Of a DNA stretch of 64,000 nucleotides, positions 23,578-41,400 are shown one piece after another; the stretch's first letter is position 1; the number at the start of each line of letters is the position of its first letter. The stretch is from Polyodon spathula (taxonomy: Eukaryota; Chordata; Actinopteri; Acipenseriformes; Polyodontidae), in NCBI RefSeq assembly GCF_017654505.1, contig NW_024472122.1, forward strand, positions 248,001-312,000, given 5' to 3'. The notes beneath the pieces are model-generated. The model was not told the DNA's origin. It was given only the letters and a program-made list of their open reading frames with translations, and made no database searches. A program made the position numbers and the translations under genes.

Positions 23578-26500
23578 CTACGATGGTTTTCTGTTTCTCA
23601 GGAGGAGGGTAGCGTTGGGTACCAGGCCGCACTCCCTTAGGGTCTTTGAGTCGTCACTGTACCTCTGCGGTGGGAAAGAGCTGATGATGTCATAGAGGTG
23701 CTGCCCTTCCCCCCTGCAATGGAACACAACAGTGAAATCAGCAACACTTCATAATAAAGTAACTAACTGAAATGCAATTGGTTCAGTCCATCTGAAATGA
23801 TCAATAGGGCTGGCAAATGCTGCTTCAATCAAATCTGGCTTCCTCCTGTGGTCAGTCACGCTATGTTATTTTAGTCTACGCAAACAGGAAAGGCAGCAAA
23901 ATCCTGTGTATGATTAGCTATGATGGTCCTTACCACCTGCAGAATTCACCACAAAGAAAGGGTAAAGCTGCCTAACAAACTGGAGCACCAGCATTGACCA
24001 AAAACAATCAAGATTGTTATCTAGGTGCTACCAATGAAAACACCCTCATATAAAAAGAGGATTTGTTTCATTTTTATTTGTAGCTATACTGTATGTCCTT
24101 AAAGCAGCAGGCAGGTTTGTGCCAAGAGGCATAGCCACTCACCCTGTGGGCTGTTTCTATTGAATTGAACTGCTTTACCCGGCTGTCCCTGATATGAATG
24201 TGTTTCCTGTAAACACTCACCTGTGCTGGTTCAGGTAGGCGCGGAGCTGCCCTATCGTTTCTGAGAAGAGCATCTTCAGAATGAAAGTCTGCTCCCCATC
24301 TTCTGATTTCACCCGCAGCGTGGACACGTCCTTGGCAGTGCCAGGTCTGCTCTTCTCATCCATTTCCAACCTGCAGCTCAGGAGAATCAATACAGCCCAG
24401 TCAGAACCTGAACAACACTGCACTATACAGAACAAACGCAGGGTCAGTAACTTGTGGGTTTACAACATGTTGGCAATACAGGAGAGCTGTGTGTCAGAAG
24501 TGATGTACGGTACCTCTCTTTCAATGCCAGAAGAGAGGGGGTTTCTATCAGGATCACGCTGGGACTCTGAGAGGGAGATGAACCCTGTCCAACCAAGGGG
24601 AAAAGAACACAGCATTGGAACAGACACATACCAGCTAATGCAGGACCTCTACAATGAACCGACTGACAGACCATGGAACTGAACGAGAAAGCAGATTGGT
24701 GTGCGAACACACAAATACACAATGCAGGCTAGCAAAGTGGAAAAGCACAGGCTGCTGTGCCGACAGCGCTCTTAACAGTTGCAGTATATAATGAGTCGAT
24801 GAAATAACTACTGCATTAGCACTGAAGTGGATAGTGAGATAATGCAATGATTATACTGTGAACCATTTACCAGACTGCCCTCATAAAACAGCCGACTGAT
24901 TCACTAGCAGCCCACTTAGCTGAAGAGGTACATCAATGCCATGTATCAGTAGAATTCATACACTAGGTTCATTCATAAAGTATATTGGTAGCACTAGAAT
25001 TGGACAGCATTGCCTGAGGGTCTGGGAAACCAGCCTTGGGTTATTTCTTGAAGCATCTGTGACTCAGCCAGAATGCTGTTGTGTTTCACATTCCGCTCTC
25101 TTGCTTACCTGGAGGTTTTGCTCGATGGCTCCTCGGATGTCGATCACCTTGCCTTCCTTTATCACAGTCTTGGGAAGTTTATTTAAAAACTGACCCACAG
25201 ACAGCCTGTGACCTGGAGGACAGAAGTCAATGACACTATTTCGGGACTCGCTATTCATTCAAAAATAATACTTTCCTCTCATCTGACATTTTCATTGTCA
25301 GTTTACAGCCTTGGTAAGCCAGTATAGCAGTATAAAAGTCAGCGAGGACAAAACTCTTCCAATCGGCTTTTAAAACACTAAGTTAATTGCCACTGATTGT
25401 TACTCAATTGTAAACGTGAGGGAGGACAGCTTTTTGAAATCAACACGTCAATTAATGATTTATTGAATACCTGTTGATAATGCTTCTGAAAGGCAGTTTG
25501 CACGTCGCTGATATGAAAGTGAATGAAGGTACAGTCTGTGGTGTTCCTCACCTGGTAGGTGGCTGGTCTCCTGCACAGGTTGTGAAGCTGGGTCTGACGC
25601 TGGCCCTGTCCTGTTGCCCACAGCTTGCCCTGCACCAGGGAACTCACCCCACCGCTGCCTCTCTCGGAAAACCACATCGCGTTTATCAGACAGCTGTGAA
25701 ACTCAGGAGCACAGTACAACCCACAGTTAGAAACACATAGAGAGGGGAGGCAGTTCAAGAGCGACTGTATCCGCAACTCCAAGACTTGCATTTTCAATGA
25801 TTTCAGGTATTGTATTATTAAAAGCTCCAAAAATAAGCCAGGGGAGACCTGTTTAAAAGATTCACAGTGTGAGACCTTCAAGCCTTTAACAGCAGTCAGT
25901 TTCAAGTGGTCAGTTATATAAGTGTGGCGTGCCAGGTACTGCTGTTTGTAAGAGCGGGACCCTGGTGTGAGGGGCTGCCGTTTCTATCCTAAACTCATAC
26001 CGAACAGGACATACCTGGAAGGGCACCCCATCAGGGAATCTGTTTTGCAGTTCAGTGGGGAAGTACCCATCCATTATATCCTGCATACATTGCTGAAATG
26101 AAAAAGCAGAACATCTTTCATAGTTATTTCATGGTTTTCAAACGTAGGCTTACACCAGTTAACATTACTAATGTAAGTGTGAAGAAACTTTGAACCTTCA
26201 CTCTTCCTGTTACCTGTGTGGCGGGTTCCTCGTAGGAGCGGAATGGACCGTTAAACATCAAGATCCCGTTCTTGAAGAGGGTGAGAGGGATGGGGGCGTG
26301 GCGTTCCAGCCTGGCCCCTCCCACGGTGTGCTTGACGTGCGCCTCCCCTTCCCCGGCCAGCACGTTCAGGTCTCCGATGTTCTTCTGGACCAGGTTGAAA
26401 TCCATGCGGAAATCCTTCACCACTGAGCGCCCTGTAAGGAGGTGACACGCTAGCTTCTTTTCATTCACATTGCCAGTATTCAGTTCATATAGGAGGTTTG

Positions 26501-29500
26501 GTGGTCCAGTGGTTAAAGAAAAGGGCTTGAGACCAGGAGGTTCTGTAAAACCGAGGTGACTCAGGTGCATCAGTTGTGATGCCTTGTTCACCCCAAGTCT
26601 AAATGACCAATTAATAATAATAATAAATAATAATAATAATAAATAATAATAATAATAATGCAGAAATGCATTATTATTGTTAGTAACAGGTTACGATTAG
26701 GTACAAAAAACAATTATTTAATAAATCCATTCAAATGTTTTATACTGACTTAAAGTAGAAAACTATTCTAAGATATATACACAGTCATTTTGATTTACAT
26801 AAGTAAATATATATATATATATAACAGAGTGACATACATATTCACACATGCTAATTGTTCTCCTGTGTATCCTATTACAGGACACACCATTAGGAGACCT
26901 ATTGCTACTTAAATAAAAGGGTTTGAGGGAAAGTTTCAGACCCTAAAAATATAGGCAATCATCCCAGAAAAACATTCTGTTCCCAGCACCACTATAAATG
27001 TTTAACATTGTACTGCAAATCTGCACATTTTCCTATGGATTTACTACCATACTGTATCTGTTTTTGACTATGCTGGCCTATTACTACAAGCACTCACAAA
27101 AGTTAACATTAGTCCCCAGCGACTCACTATTGTACTTTTTTGAAGAACATGCACCCGTGACATTATCATCAGTCTGGTATGTATACAATTCAAAAACATC
27201 TTTTTCACATAGTTTCATTGAGGGTTAACAAGGATCTGCTTTCTGAAAATGCTAAAAAGACACTGAGATTAATGATATGTTTAGAAGCATGAGGGTTAAT
27301 AAATAAAAAGCAACAGCAGTTTAACTTTTAGAGAGAAGCGGCTTACCTGGCTGCCACAGGTGCTGGCTGCTGCTGCTATGCGCTTTCTCTCTGCGCTCGT
27401 CCTCTTCCTGTGGGTAAACATCACGGCGCTCCCTTTTGTCTCCGATCCAAACCATCCCGTAGTCGTTCAGAAATTGCTGTTAAAAACAGAACATTCACCA
27501 GCCAGTTTTGCAGCAGTAGCTTCAAGCCACTTCTTTTTACTGCAGCCTTTTAGGAAGTCTGCAATCATTATGAGATGGTCTTACTGCAATTACTCTGTAA
27601 GTGTGCAGTTTTTTTTTTACTTTATTAGTTTCTGGATTAAGGATCTGTTTAAGAGCCGCTCTTCAGAAACCATCATAAAAAGGGGGAAGGAATAAAAAAA
27701 TTAAGAAGAAATCAGCCATCGACTTTCTAGTTTCACAAAGATACCCTCATTAGCTGCATAGCCCAGATCCAGCCTCACCTCCATCTCCCACACCTGGTTC
27801 TGTAGCTGAAGACATGTCCTCTCAATCTCCTCAGTCTTGCTCGACTCAGTGGAGGTCCCCTCTAGTGAGAGCGAAAGTTAGTATGTCACATAGACATTTC
27901 CTTCAATCGGGAAAGGTGAATGTGTTACTTTGCTAATCATCTTTTTCTGCATTGGTGTAGTTTCAAAGTTTCAATACATTTAAAAGTTTTTTTTCCTGTA
28001 GTCATTCAAAAACAGAAAAATTTGCCAACCAGTTTTCCTGTAGGTGTTTTATAACTAAGAGAAAAACTAAAAAAACAATAAATAAAAAGGACTGACACTT
28101 CTAAATGCAAACTACACCAATATAGAAAAGACAGAAAGAGATACGAACAGCGTTTTTTTGTAAAAAGATATAGAAATTCTTAAAAAAATCTTGATTGACT
28201 TATAAAACATTTACACAACAGACTCAGTATATCCTCAAGTACACGTCCAGATATGAGAATGTACATTACAGAACATTTAGGCATTGCAAGAGGATATAGC
28301 GTTTCCCTACTTTTTCCCTAATGCTTTGTATTTTGTTCCTCCAAAGCACTATCAAAGTCTCATTACCTTTTGATTTCTGAAGGATCTTTAACTTTTCTTC
28401 AAGGACGGCAATCTTTTTATCCTGTCGTATGAAAAAAAGGATCAAAGCCGCAACCTATTGAGGTTTCAAATCTATTCATGGACCTGTTCTCTTGCCCGTG
28501 GAATGTGAGACATACTGTAGAAGCAAGTACATTTTGAATGATTTGTTAAAGCAGTTAGTTTTCAGCTCTGCAACTCTTTTTAGTTGCAGTTTGTTTATGC
28601 TTGGTGTGAATGAACAAGCCTGTGTTCTCCTGGGACATCCTTGCAGGCATGGTCCATCTCAAGAGTCCTGGGCTGGTGCAATTTAATCATTTAATAAAAC
28701 ACAATACCTTTCGTTTGATGTCCTGGGCTTGGGTTGCAGCTCTCTGCTCCAGCTGAGTCAGTTTCTGCATCATGGTAGACATCAGCTCAAAATCATTGGG
28801 TGAAGAGCCTGGGGATGTCGCAGTGCGATTGCCATTAGAAATATACTTCAAATCCATAACAGCTGTACACAATGCAATGTTCGTGCATCTAAAGTTTTTT
28901 AACAATGCGCTTACCCTTGGTGCTGCTTTTATGGAGTGTGGCCTTTGACCTGGAAGTGGGAGAGCCATCAGAAGCCACAGCAGAAGGTGCGGCCAGCCCT
29001 GGACTTAGCATGTCATTCAACAGAGCAACTTCATCATCTTAACAAAACGACGATGAACACAAGTGTGATTTCAGGAACAGAACAGACTGTCAACCAGCAA
29101 CAGACTAACACAGTTTCATGAATATCAAAGCATTTATTCGTAACAAAAATAACTCAGGAGTTTAAGGGAATTGGGTCTTATGTTCCCATTATTGAACATC
29201 ATTAAAAATGTCAAGAGCTGATTCTGTAGGAGTATGAAAGCAATTATATTGTAGGGGTGAAAATAAGACTCCTATTGCACAGCAGTTTCACCCATTCCAG
29301 GTTTCACTAGGAGCTTCATGAGCCACAATGTACAAGTAACAAGCTCAGGTGTGTCTTATAGTAAAACTAGGATCTGATCAAACTGTTATGCAATGGCAGC
29401 CTTATTTCTATCCTGGATATTGTTAAGATTGAAAACTCCTTACCTGTGTAGGGGTTCGGTTTAAAGGGGACTTGCTTCCCCCTGAAAAGAAGTAGGAAAA

Positions 29501-29762
29501 AATGAAATGTAGAAATTACAAATAATATACATTTACTTTTTACTTATGCTGCAGTACAGTTTTTCTTGCTTGTTATCAATGTTCCTTTTCCTCCATTTTC
29601 AGTCTGGGATCACTATTCTAAATCAAACAGAAACGTTTGATAACCTCTGACATACAGTCCACTATAACCTGAGCTTCCTTATAAACATCTGTACCTGTGA
29701 TTGTGTGATTCTGGCAGTGGTGCCCTTCTGAACTTTCCCAGGGAGGAGAGCGGAGAGCTCAT
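23578..29762 (-). CDS. ubxn11: UBX domain-containing protein 11 (socius)
   Basis: Fourteen coding exons read leftwards in frame: 29768-29695 (ATG 29762), 29481-29444, 29037-28915, 28808-28708, 28421-28367, 27861-27779, 27476-27347, 26431-26214, 26092-26015, 25693-25552, 25212-25109, 24584-24514, 24370-24221 and 23713-23578 (TAG). Total 498 residues. Order: conserved start MSSPLSSLGK; coiled coil about 85-165; SEP domain about 240-305 (PIPLTLFKNGILMF, DIMDGYFPTEL); a conserved GQFLNKLPKTVI/VIDIRG linker; UBX domain about 415-495. In mammals it binds Rnd GTPases and affects RhoA and actin, and the UBX domain predicts p97/VCP binding. The Gly-Pro-Ser repeat tail of the human protein is absent; this one stops right after the UBX domain. 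A non-coding 5' exon probably ends at 30429 (AAG|GTACTG). Confidence 0.95.
25358..25455. repeat. Dispersed repeat, copy 1
   Basis: Starts CCAATCGGCTTTTAAAACAC and continues with AGTTAATTG and GGACAGCTTTTTGAAATC. The same blocks in the same order occur at 60871-61032. It lies in a UBXN11 intron. The transposon family is unknown. Confidence 0.6.
26493..26659 (+). mobile_element. tRNA-derived SINE-like element
   Basis: An A-box-like TGGTCCAGTGG (26502-26512) and a B-box-like GGTTC (26539-26543) are spaced as in an internal Pol III promoter. The element then degrades and ends in an (AAT)n/(AAAT)n tail (about 26612-26659), the usual 3' end of fish SINEs. It lies in the UBXN11 intron between the exons at 27347 and 26431, antisense to the gene. 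Confidence 0.5.
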
Positions 29763-30428
29763 TTTATACTGTCAAATAAAAAAAAGTCACAAAATGGTGA
29801 TTCATTCATTCATTAAAAGCTGTAGTATGATTTATTTTTAAAAAGCTGAAAATATCAGACTGTTTTGTGTTTCCTGTAATGTACCAAGAATATGCACTTT
29901 CTAGGTTTGTTTACATGTTTGTTTTGTGCCAACAGCTGAATCTTCAAGCATTGTAAACAAACAGGAGCGTCAACTGGCCTGCTCTCGAATCATAGAAGGA
30001 AAACTACCGCCCTCGGAGTAATAATAATAACTAAACTTGGGCAAAATCTTTCCACCGGTCGCCTCAATTTAATTACACTGTATAACACAACCCTATAATA
30101 GATTTTGGCGGGGGTGGACAACACAAACTTTTTAACCTGTCTGCAATTACATAGGGTCCTGACAGCAACAGAAATTCCCGAAATTTAAAGTACGGACGGA
30201 CGAAATCAAAAAGCCTCTAAAGACACAACAAAGACTTTGCATAGCAATGCAGTATCAAGGTATATATATATATACACACCACAGTGAAGCATGGTAAAGA
30301 AAAACATATGCTACAAGTAAACAACGTTGGGTGATACAATATAACGTTTCCAGCGTTCACCTCCGTCCAGTCAAAAACCACACATTTGTATTGAAACAAT
30401 GATCCACGTTGTCTGTGGTGGTCAGTAC

Positions 30429-30919
30429 CTTAATTTATAGTTAGATTCTCTTTCTTTCTTTTGATTCCAGTTTTTTCTTTTCTCGACGCTCATCCCAAGC
30501 GCATGTTTGTTGTGTACAGTCCGTTGCTGTTGGTTACAGCTGAGCTGATTCTGAAAAGGTCGGCCCGCTCAGTTAGCTTTTAATTAGTGAACAAACTCGC
30601 CATATTATCTGTCGAACGAGCAACAACAAAGTGAAGAACTATTATAATGCACAAACGTATTTATTGATTTATTTAGACTATATTCATTACCTAGAAACGT
30701 TAGAAAGGCTCAGTTCCCCTCCGAGGCAGCAGGTGTCAGTCTTGGTAAAAAATATACAACGGTTTGATACCAACAGGAAGACCTGTGCAGCGTGGGAAGT
30801 GTGTGTGTGTTTTTTAAGAGAGTAAACTTTGACAGCTGCAGCGATGCCAGTTCTGCTTAAAATTTCTGCTTTTGAGTAATTGGTTAATTTAAAGATAGAA
30901 GACGGTTACTCTTTCAAGA
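30429..30919. promoter_or_regulatory. Divergent UBXN11 / TRNAU1AP promoter
   Basis: UBXN11 (minus) has a probable leader exon just right of 30429 and the TRNAU1AP ATG is at 30920, so both genes start within about 500 bp, head to head. The interval holds no open exon. I see no clear TATA box on either side, which fits a housekeeping bidirectional promoter. Confidence 0.5.
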
Positions 30920-35060
<4,141 letters not shown>

Positions 35061-35485
35061 GCTTTGTTTCATTGGAGGAGTGATGTGCATTAATCAGACA
35101 ATCTGCATTCAACAGCAGAGAGGACACACTTCACTGTTCTGAACACTTTGTCTTTTTAAATGATTTGAAGAACTATGTTGACTATTGTTTAAATTCAAGA
35201 ACTGTCAGCCAAGGGATTCAACTTTTCAATCCCTTCTATATATTGCTGGGGGGGGGTCGAAAAGGACTTCCGTTAATATGTCAGTTTTTGGGGGTTATCC
35301 TGGGTAAATTAACAGAGTATTTTGGAACTTTTGTGTTTTTATTTAAAATATATATATTATGCTGTATATATTATTACCCAGTTTTCTTTTTGTTGTCTGT
35401 AAAATATAAATTCACATCGAGCCCCAAAACGGCAATGGTATGTGTGTAAGGGTTATTTTATTCTGTTGACTTTCTTTAAACAGAA

Positions 35486-35490
35486 CCCCC

Positions 35491-35521
<31 letters not shown>

Positions 35522-35528
35522 AAAAAAA
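35486..35528. repeat. (C)26(A)17 homopolymer pair
   Basis: 26 C directly followed by 17 A in the TRNAU1AP 3'UTR. Such a C/A junction is rare, and the exact length may be affected by sequencing error. Confidence 0.9.
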
Positions 35529-35895
35529 GCAGGAGAGAGAACAGAGAAAAGGTTGCCATGCTAGATCCCATCAATGTAATTCTCTTGATATTTTATAGCG
35601 GTACTTTAAAGAAATGAATCCGATCTGCAATTCCATGAACAGATAACAGGGTTGCTGTATACAGTATAGATTTGATCACCCTCTTCGCTCTACACATGCA
35701 TTCCTGGCTCCCAGTCAATATAGCCTCTCTGTGTTTGAAAGAGTGATTCCATGCACCATTCCCAGGCACACCGTTGATGTCTACATAAGCATTGACACCC
35801 TGTGCTTGTGGCTACCTAAAGCGATCATTTAGCTGTGTGACTGGACTGGTTTTAATGAAATGCATTTCATTGACAACACTTTTTTACCATAAAAA

Positions 35896-35901
35896 AATAA
35901 A
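35896..35901 (+). terminator. TRNAU1AP polyadenylation signal
   Basis: AATAAA about 835 bp after the stop codon, followed by a T/G-rich stretch. Confidence 0.65.
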
Positions 35902-35919
35902 AACTTGAAGTGTATCTTC

Positions 35920-38315
35920 AATACAATTTGGTTTGGTCTCTTTAGCAAGCTTTAGCATTGCTTCTACTTATCAAGTCTGGGTAATGTACTTTGCTACACT
36001 TCACAACAACCCAGTTTTCAATACTGGGAAGAATGAATGAACCAAGGGGTAAAAGTCTGCTAACCTGTGATTTATAGTACATGTTGCTACCTGTTAGCTT
36101 TTTTCAAATTGTTATAAGGGCATAGTAAGTCCTATTGTATTAGTGATGCCATCTAGTATGGTTTGGCAAGAGAGTTTTGATATACAAATATTGTCCTAGT
36201 TTAATTGTGCAGAGAAAGTTATCTTTTCTAATGGAATTGTTAACTTTTGGCACATTTCTTGTGCACCACATTGGAAGTAATTCAGTAAATCTAGCAGTCA
36301 ATTAGCGCTTTATCTGGGTGACCACAGTGCGTGCTGCAGAGTCAGCTATTCTCAACTGTGTGAATGTCACAAGAGGCAGAGGGTTCATCAAGCCCAGGAA
36401 GGATGAGAAATTTGATCACAAAGGGGTTCTGTTTCATTCAGTCTCCAATTGCTTCAGTAACAGCAAATATATAGCAACTGCTGTGCCTGCATTGAAATAC
36501 TGTGATCAAATAAAAGGCAGAACCTTATTTTAAATATCTGTTATACATGATTAAAAAAAACTAGATTGAGAATCATTTTCGTGGCACTCTGCATATACTG
36601 TTATTTACGAATATATAATGACATCATACTTCTTCTTATGGTAGTGCAACGTGGCTGGCCCGTGGAAATGACATCAGGGCTGTATCACGGGGTTATGTGA
36701 CGTTTTATCTGTCGATTTGGAAAGAGGGAAACAGATTCCTGACACAGAAAAGGAGCCGCAAGAACAGGTAAGACATGTACATTAAAGTAATTGCTGTATT
36801 AGCCACGTATTACTGTAACATTTTCCGATTTTTGATTTCAAATTGCTGAAACTATCCATGTTAACAAGCTAAATAAATCTGCCGTTACGTTTTATAAACA
36901 AACCGTGAACGTACGGTGCTTAAACACAATGCTGTGGACTGTAAGTAAAAGGCGACATATTTAATTTATATTCTATATTTCTGACAGTTTAGAAGCAGGG
37001 ACGAAAACGTCGGGAGAAGGAAAGCAGGAAATGTATTCGCTGATCAGTACGTTATGTCATCGATTTGGAATTGTACGTGTGAATTATTTATAATATACAG
37101 TAGAGAGATGATAACTGTACTATTTATTTTATTGTATTAACGTGGTAATTATTTTAGTAGTGACACAGCCATCTGACATGCCTGTTCGTTCCAGTTATAA
37201 GGGAACCGAGTCCTGGCTTAGTGTTAGCGGTACATTAATTAACGTCATGTGAACTGTCTCAAGAAATCCACGCCAAAGCATAACAAGACCTGAAAATGGA
37301 GGTTTGCATCGCTGTTATTGAATTTAAACGAATGCATTACAAATTAACACTGGTATTAAGGGTAAGGCTTCCTAAAATAATGACTTATGTATATAAATGA
37401 ATTATAATTGACGTAGGTGCTGTGGTCATGTTGTAATTAATATCGCCGAGATGTATTCACGTTTTTAATCTCTTGTATGTGATTGTGTTGCTGCAGTACG
37501 CACTGGGTGATTATTTTAAGGTTCAGGGTGGAGCATTTCTGCTGCCAGATACTGCGTCTGTATTGAATGTATGGAGCAGCCGAAAGTGCGCAAGCGCGGT
37601 GTGAGAGTCGGGCTTGCTTCCTGCTAAATTGTGATTCCCAAAACCAATGTAAATAAACAAGCAGCGAGACTGTTTTAACTGCCGCTCTTCTTTATTGAAA
37701 CAGCCGCTTTGTGATAGAAACGAGTATGAAAGAAAAGATAAAAGAAAAATGACTTGGGAATGCCATCTAATATTGTCATTTTTAGTAGTTCGCAGAAGGC
37801 CTTACCATCAGGATTAATAATGGTTAACAGCAGTTAAGTGTTAACACATTGCTTTCACTAATCATTGATAATCAGTGTCCAAGTTCAAATCAAAGTCAGA
37901 TCAGATTCAGAAGCAGGTCCGTTAAAACTGATTTCATAAAACCTACCAAGGTCGCAACTGAAGCTGCACATAACAACAAACAAACATTAAGCATAATATT
38001 TACATTTGTGTTTAAGGAGGTGGGGGAGGACAGATAAGTTATTGCCAGTGTAGGATTCTGGGGTGGAGATATAGAGGTGTCTGTCTGTCTGTCTGTATAT
38101 CGCACTTCCATTTTTGCATACAGCTGCAAAAACCTTTTATTAAATTGTAATGTATCTTTCTACGCACTCATTTCATCCTGTTATTTTGAATTGGCAGCAG
38201 TAGCGGGAGATGTATGGTACTGACCTACTCCTTGCCCTTAATAAATACAATAAAAACACCTTGGAATATGGCTTTGTAACCAGGAGAGGGTTTCTGATTG
38301 CTTCTTCTGTTGCAG
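35920..38315 (+). promoter_or_regulatory. TRNAU1AP-STX12 spacer with putative STX12 promoter and leader intron
   Basis: TGACATCA-like (about 36669) and TGACGT (36698-36703) motifs precede a possible untranslated exon ending at about 36769 (ACAG|GTAAGAC). A good acceptor at 38315 (TTCTGTTGCAG) could join it to the coding exon. Alternatively transcription starts in the pyrimidine-rich stretch at about 38340. No coding frame is seen from 35920 to 38315. Confidence 0.35.
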
Positions 38316-38363
38316 GTGTTGCAGAGAAGCTGGTGATCGGTGAAGTTCTTTCTCGCTTTCCTT

Positions 38364-38392
38364 CTCCTCCTCCTCCTCCTCCTCCTCCTCCT
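38364..38392. repeat. (TCC)n in the STX12 5'UTR
   Basis: About nine CCT/TCC units lie 40-70 bp upstream of the STX12 start codon, within a pyrimidine-rich leader. Confidence 0.9.
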
Positions 38393-38431
38393 TCTTCTCT
38401 GTTGGAAGGTCCCTGGCCTCGCGCTGCCGCC

Positions 38432-41400
38432 ATGTCGTACGGGAAAGCAGACAGCTATCGCTCCCAGCCCCGGGACTTCAACGTTCTCATCCAGATATGC
38501 AGCTCCAACATCCAGAAAGTCACGCACAACAGTGAGTGCAGTTTCAGCCACTAACCATGGGCATTCCTTATAATAAAACACACACAAAGCTTGTAGCATC
38601 GCTTAAGTGGAAAGTCTTAAAAAGAGCTCTATACCTTATAAACCCCGCAAATTCCCGTTGTTTGAAAATCTCGTAGGGTTATTAAAACTCTTTCTATCAG
38701 AAGATGCACTAGTGAGACTGGCTGGTCTTTCCAATTGAAATCGAAACTTGGGGTAAACCCTTATACAGTCTCTTCCTACAGGTGAAGGCTCCTGTTTATT
38801 GGATTACATGTTGGAACGCTTCAGTTTCTGTGTGGATTCCCACCAGCCTGCAAGGTCACCTTAGAAACCTATCTACAATCAAAACTAGTAAATGAATAAG
38901 GATAAGAGAGAGATCAGAGCAGGTGACAACAGGTTGTGGTTTCTAGTAGTGACCTGAAGAACTGCAACCTGTATTTGAGAATAGAGAGATCGCTTTGAAC
39001 AAACAGTTCAGTACAGCGTTGAACAGTATCGAATCTGGCTGCATCTGTTAACGGTCTCTATGATTGTAACTGAAAATAACAACAGCTTCACTTAACATTG
39101 ATTTGGATTGTTAAATATTTATTGTGGTTTTCAGAACTTGGTCTGAATGCTGTGAGGTAGGGGAAGCATTGCATAGGATTAGCTTGGAGGGAAGAGTCCA
39201 CCCATTGGTCCCTCATTGTCTTTCTGACCAGGCCCAATATTGTGTAGCTTTTCAGAGATCAGATCACTCTCCATAGCTTAGAGACCCATGACACATTACA
39301 TTTCCAGCAATTCTACATCGGAACAGTAATCCACGACTTGGGTTAGATAACCATTCAGATAACAGGCATGCTGTTTAGATATAGACTCACACAGAAAGCA
39401 TGGTGCAGCAGTTCTGTGAGCTCTGTCTACAAGTGTTTTCACTGGTCTGTGGCATGCATTTAAATGTGCATGTCGTTCATTTGGTTGTGCATGCATTGTG
39501 TGACTGAATGGTGATTGTAACCAGAGCTGCAGTCCCCAGGACCCTCCTGCAAAACCAGATGCTTTGTCGCCTCAATTAGGTTATTATGGTGTCTGAAGTG
39601 TGATTTAAATTAATATCTGTTTTTTCTTTTGTCAAACAGCTGCTCAGGTCAAGAGCATGGTGAGCCAGCTGGGAACAAAGCAGGATAACAGTGATCTGCA
39701 GGACAGGCTGTGAGTATGAGCCTGTAGGGAACAGAATCCAGAGGTTCTTCAGAGTATCACAACCGTGCCTTCATTTCATGCATGCCCTTAGTTTGCATGT
39801 ACATTTTGTTACAAGTAGTTATTCAGACTTCTAGACATAATACTGGAATAGTAGACATAAGCCATGGATAATAAGCAATGCATTGAAGAAATGTTGTTAA
39901 AAATCAGAAAAATGAACTCTTTACAGAAGCCATTAAATACAAGTGAAAATGTGCATGTGCTAGAAATATAATTTATATGTGATGTTCCAAGTAAGGCATC
40001 AGGGTGATTAACTGATCAACAATGTTCAATTGAGGCTGCAAAGTAAAAGCCGTGGAGATCAAGAACTCTGGTGTAGATATTCAGAAACTTGCATTGTATT
40101 GTCATCTAATCCATGGTCACCTACTTCTGCATGATACAGGCTTTGTTTAAAATTTTAAAAAAAGTAGGGGAAAACCAAAATAGGGGAAGTGGGTGCAAAC
40201 ATTTGACTTCCTCAAAATTTTCTGAGGAAGAACTCTGGCCTTTGTGTTCTCAGACATCAGCTGCAGCACTACACAAACCAGCTGGCCAAGGAGACCAACA
40301 GACACCTGAAGGAGCTGGGCTCCCTGCCGCTGCCCCTGTCCCCTTCAGAGCAGGTTAGTGTGGAGCCTCATTGTGCTGGTCCCTGCATTGTCTGGCTGGA
40401 GGGGCATATTAAAAATCACATGTGATGGGTAACAGGGTTCCAGTGTAGCTGTGATGTGCATGAGCTCTGTAATTCATGCCCCACATGGAGTCGTGAAGCT
40501 TACATATTAATGGCAAACCAGGGTAAGCTATGGTAAATGCATAATATAGCCATGGATGAAACTGCAGAAATAGAGTGGCAAACTTTCCAAAGGGTTACAA
40601 TGTGCTTGAAAGGTTTGAAGAATCGTTTGTGTTTGCATGACGTCGTGCCAGTGTGCTCCCCCGTGTGTTTCAGAGGCTGCAGAAGATCCAGAAGGAGCGT
40701 CTCATGAACGATTTCTCCGCGGCGCTCAATAACTTCCAGGCGGTGCAGCGACGAGCGGCGGAGAAGGGGAAGGAGACAGTAGCCAGAGCCAGGGCAGGGT
40801 CCCGCCTCTCGGTGAGGGAAGAGACCACTGGCTCCACTTTGCTTTCATATAGTTTGTGTTACACAGCTCAGTGAATATGATGCATGTAGATTTTAAAAGC
40901 TCAACCATAGCTTCAATATAAGTAGGGCTTCTGATTTTCGGTTTTAACCAATAAAACACCCCCTGATACAAAAAAAATGAAATCGATGGATAGTCATGAA
41001 ACAATGGAAATGGTTAATCAATTCACACTGACATTATCCTTTTCCAATTAAAAAATAAAACCTACCACAAAAAATAATAAGAAATACATTTCCCAGTGCT
41101 GCTGGGCAATGTCCCGCCTTCCTGACGTATCTGATATTGATTCGTTCTGAATACTTTAAATCCGCCCCAACTACTGAGTGGCAGCACATTCCTACATTTC
41201 TATTGGAGACTCCACTTGCGAGATTTAAAACGGGATTACAGTCAGGAATGGAGGCTTGTTAGCAGGATTTAAAGCCTTATTACAGTTAAGGTACGGAGGA
41301 TTTAAAACAGAATTGTGGTGAAATGTACAAAAATGCCTCCACACAAAAACGCCAGAAGAATGTGCCTGTGACCAGAGGGATTTTGTTGTGGAAGACAGCA

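Noticed and set aside
38225..38599. 124-codon minus-strand frame with a poly-Arg run
   Set aside because: Antisense shadow of the (TCC)n leader and first coding exon of STX12.
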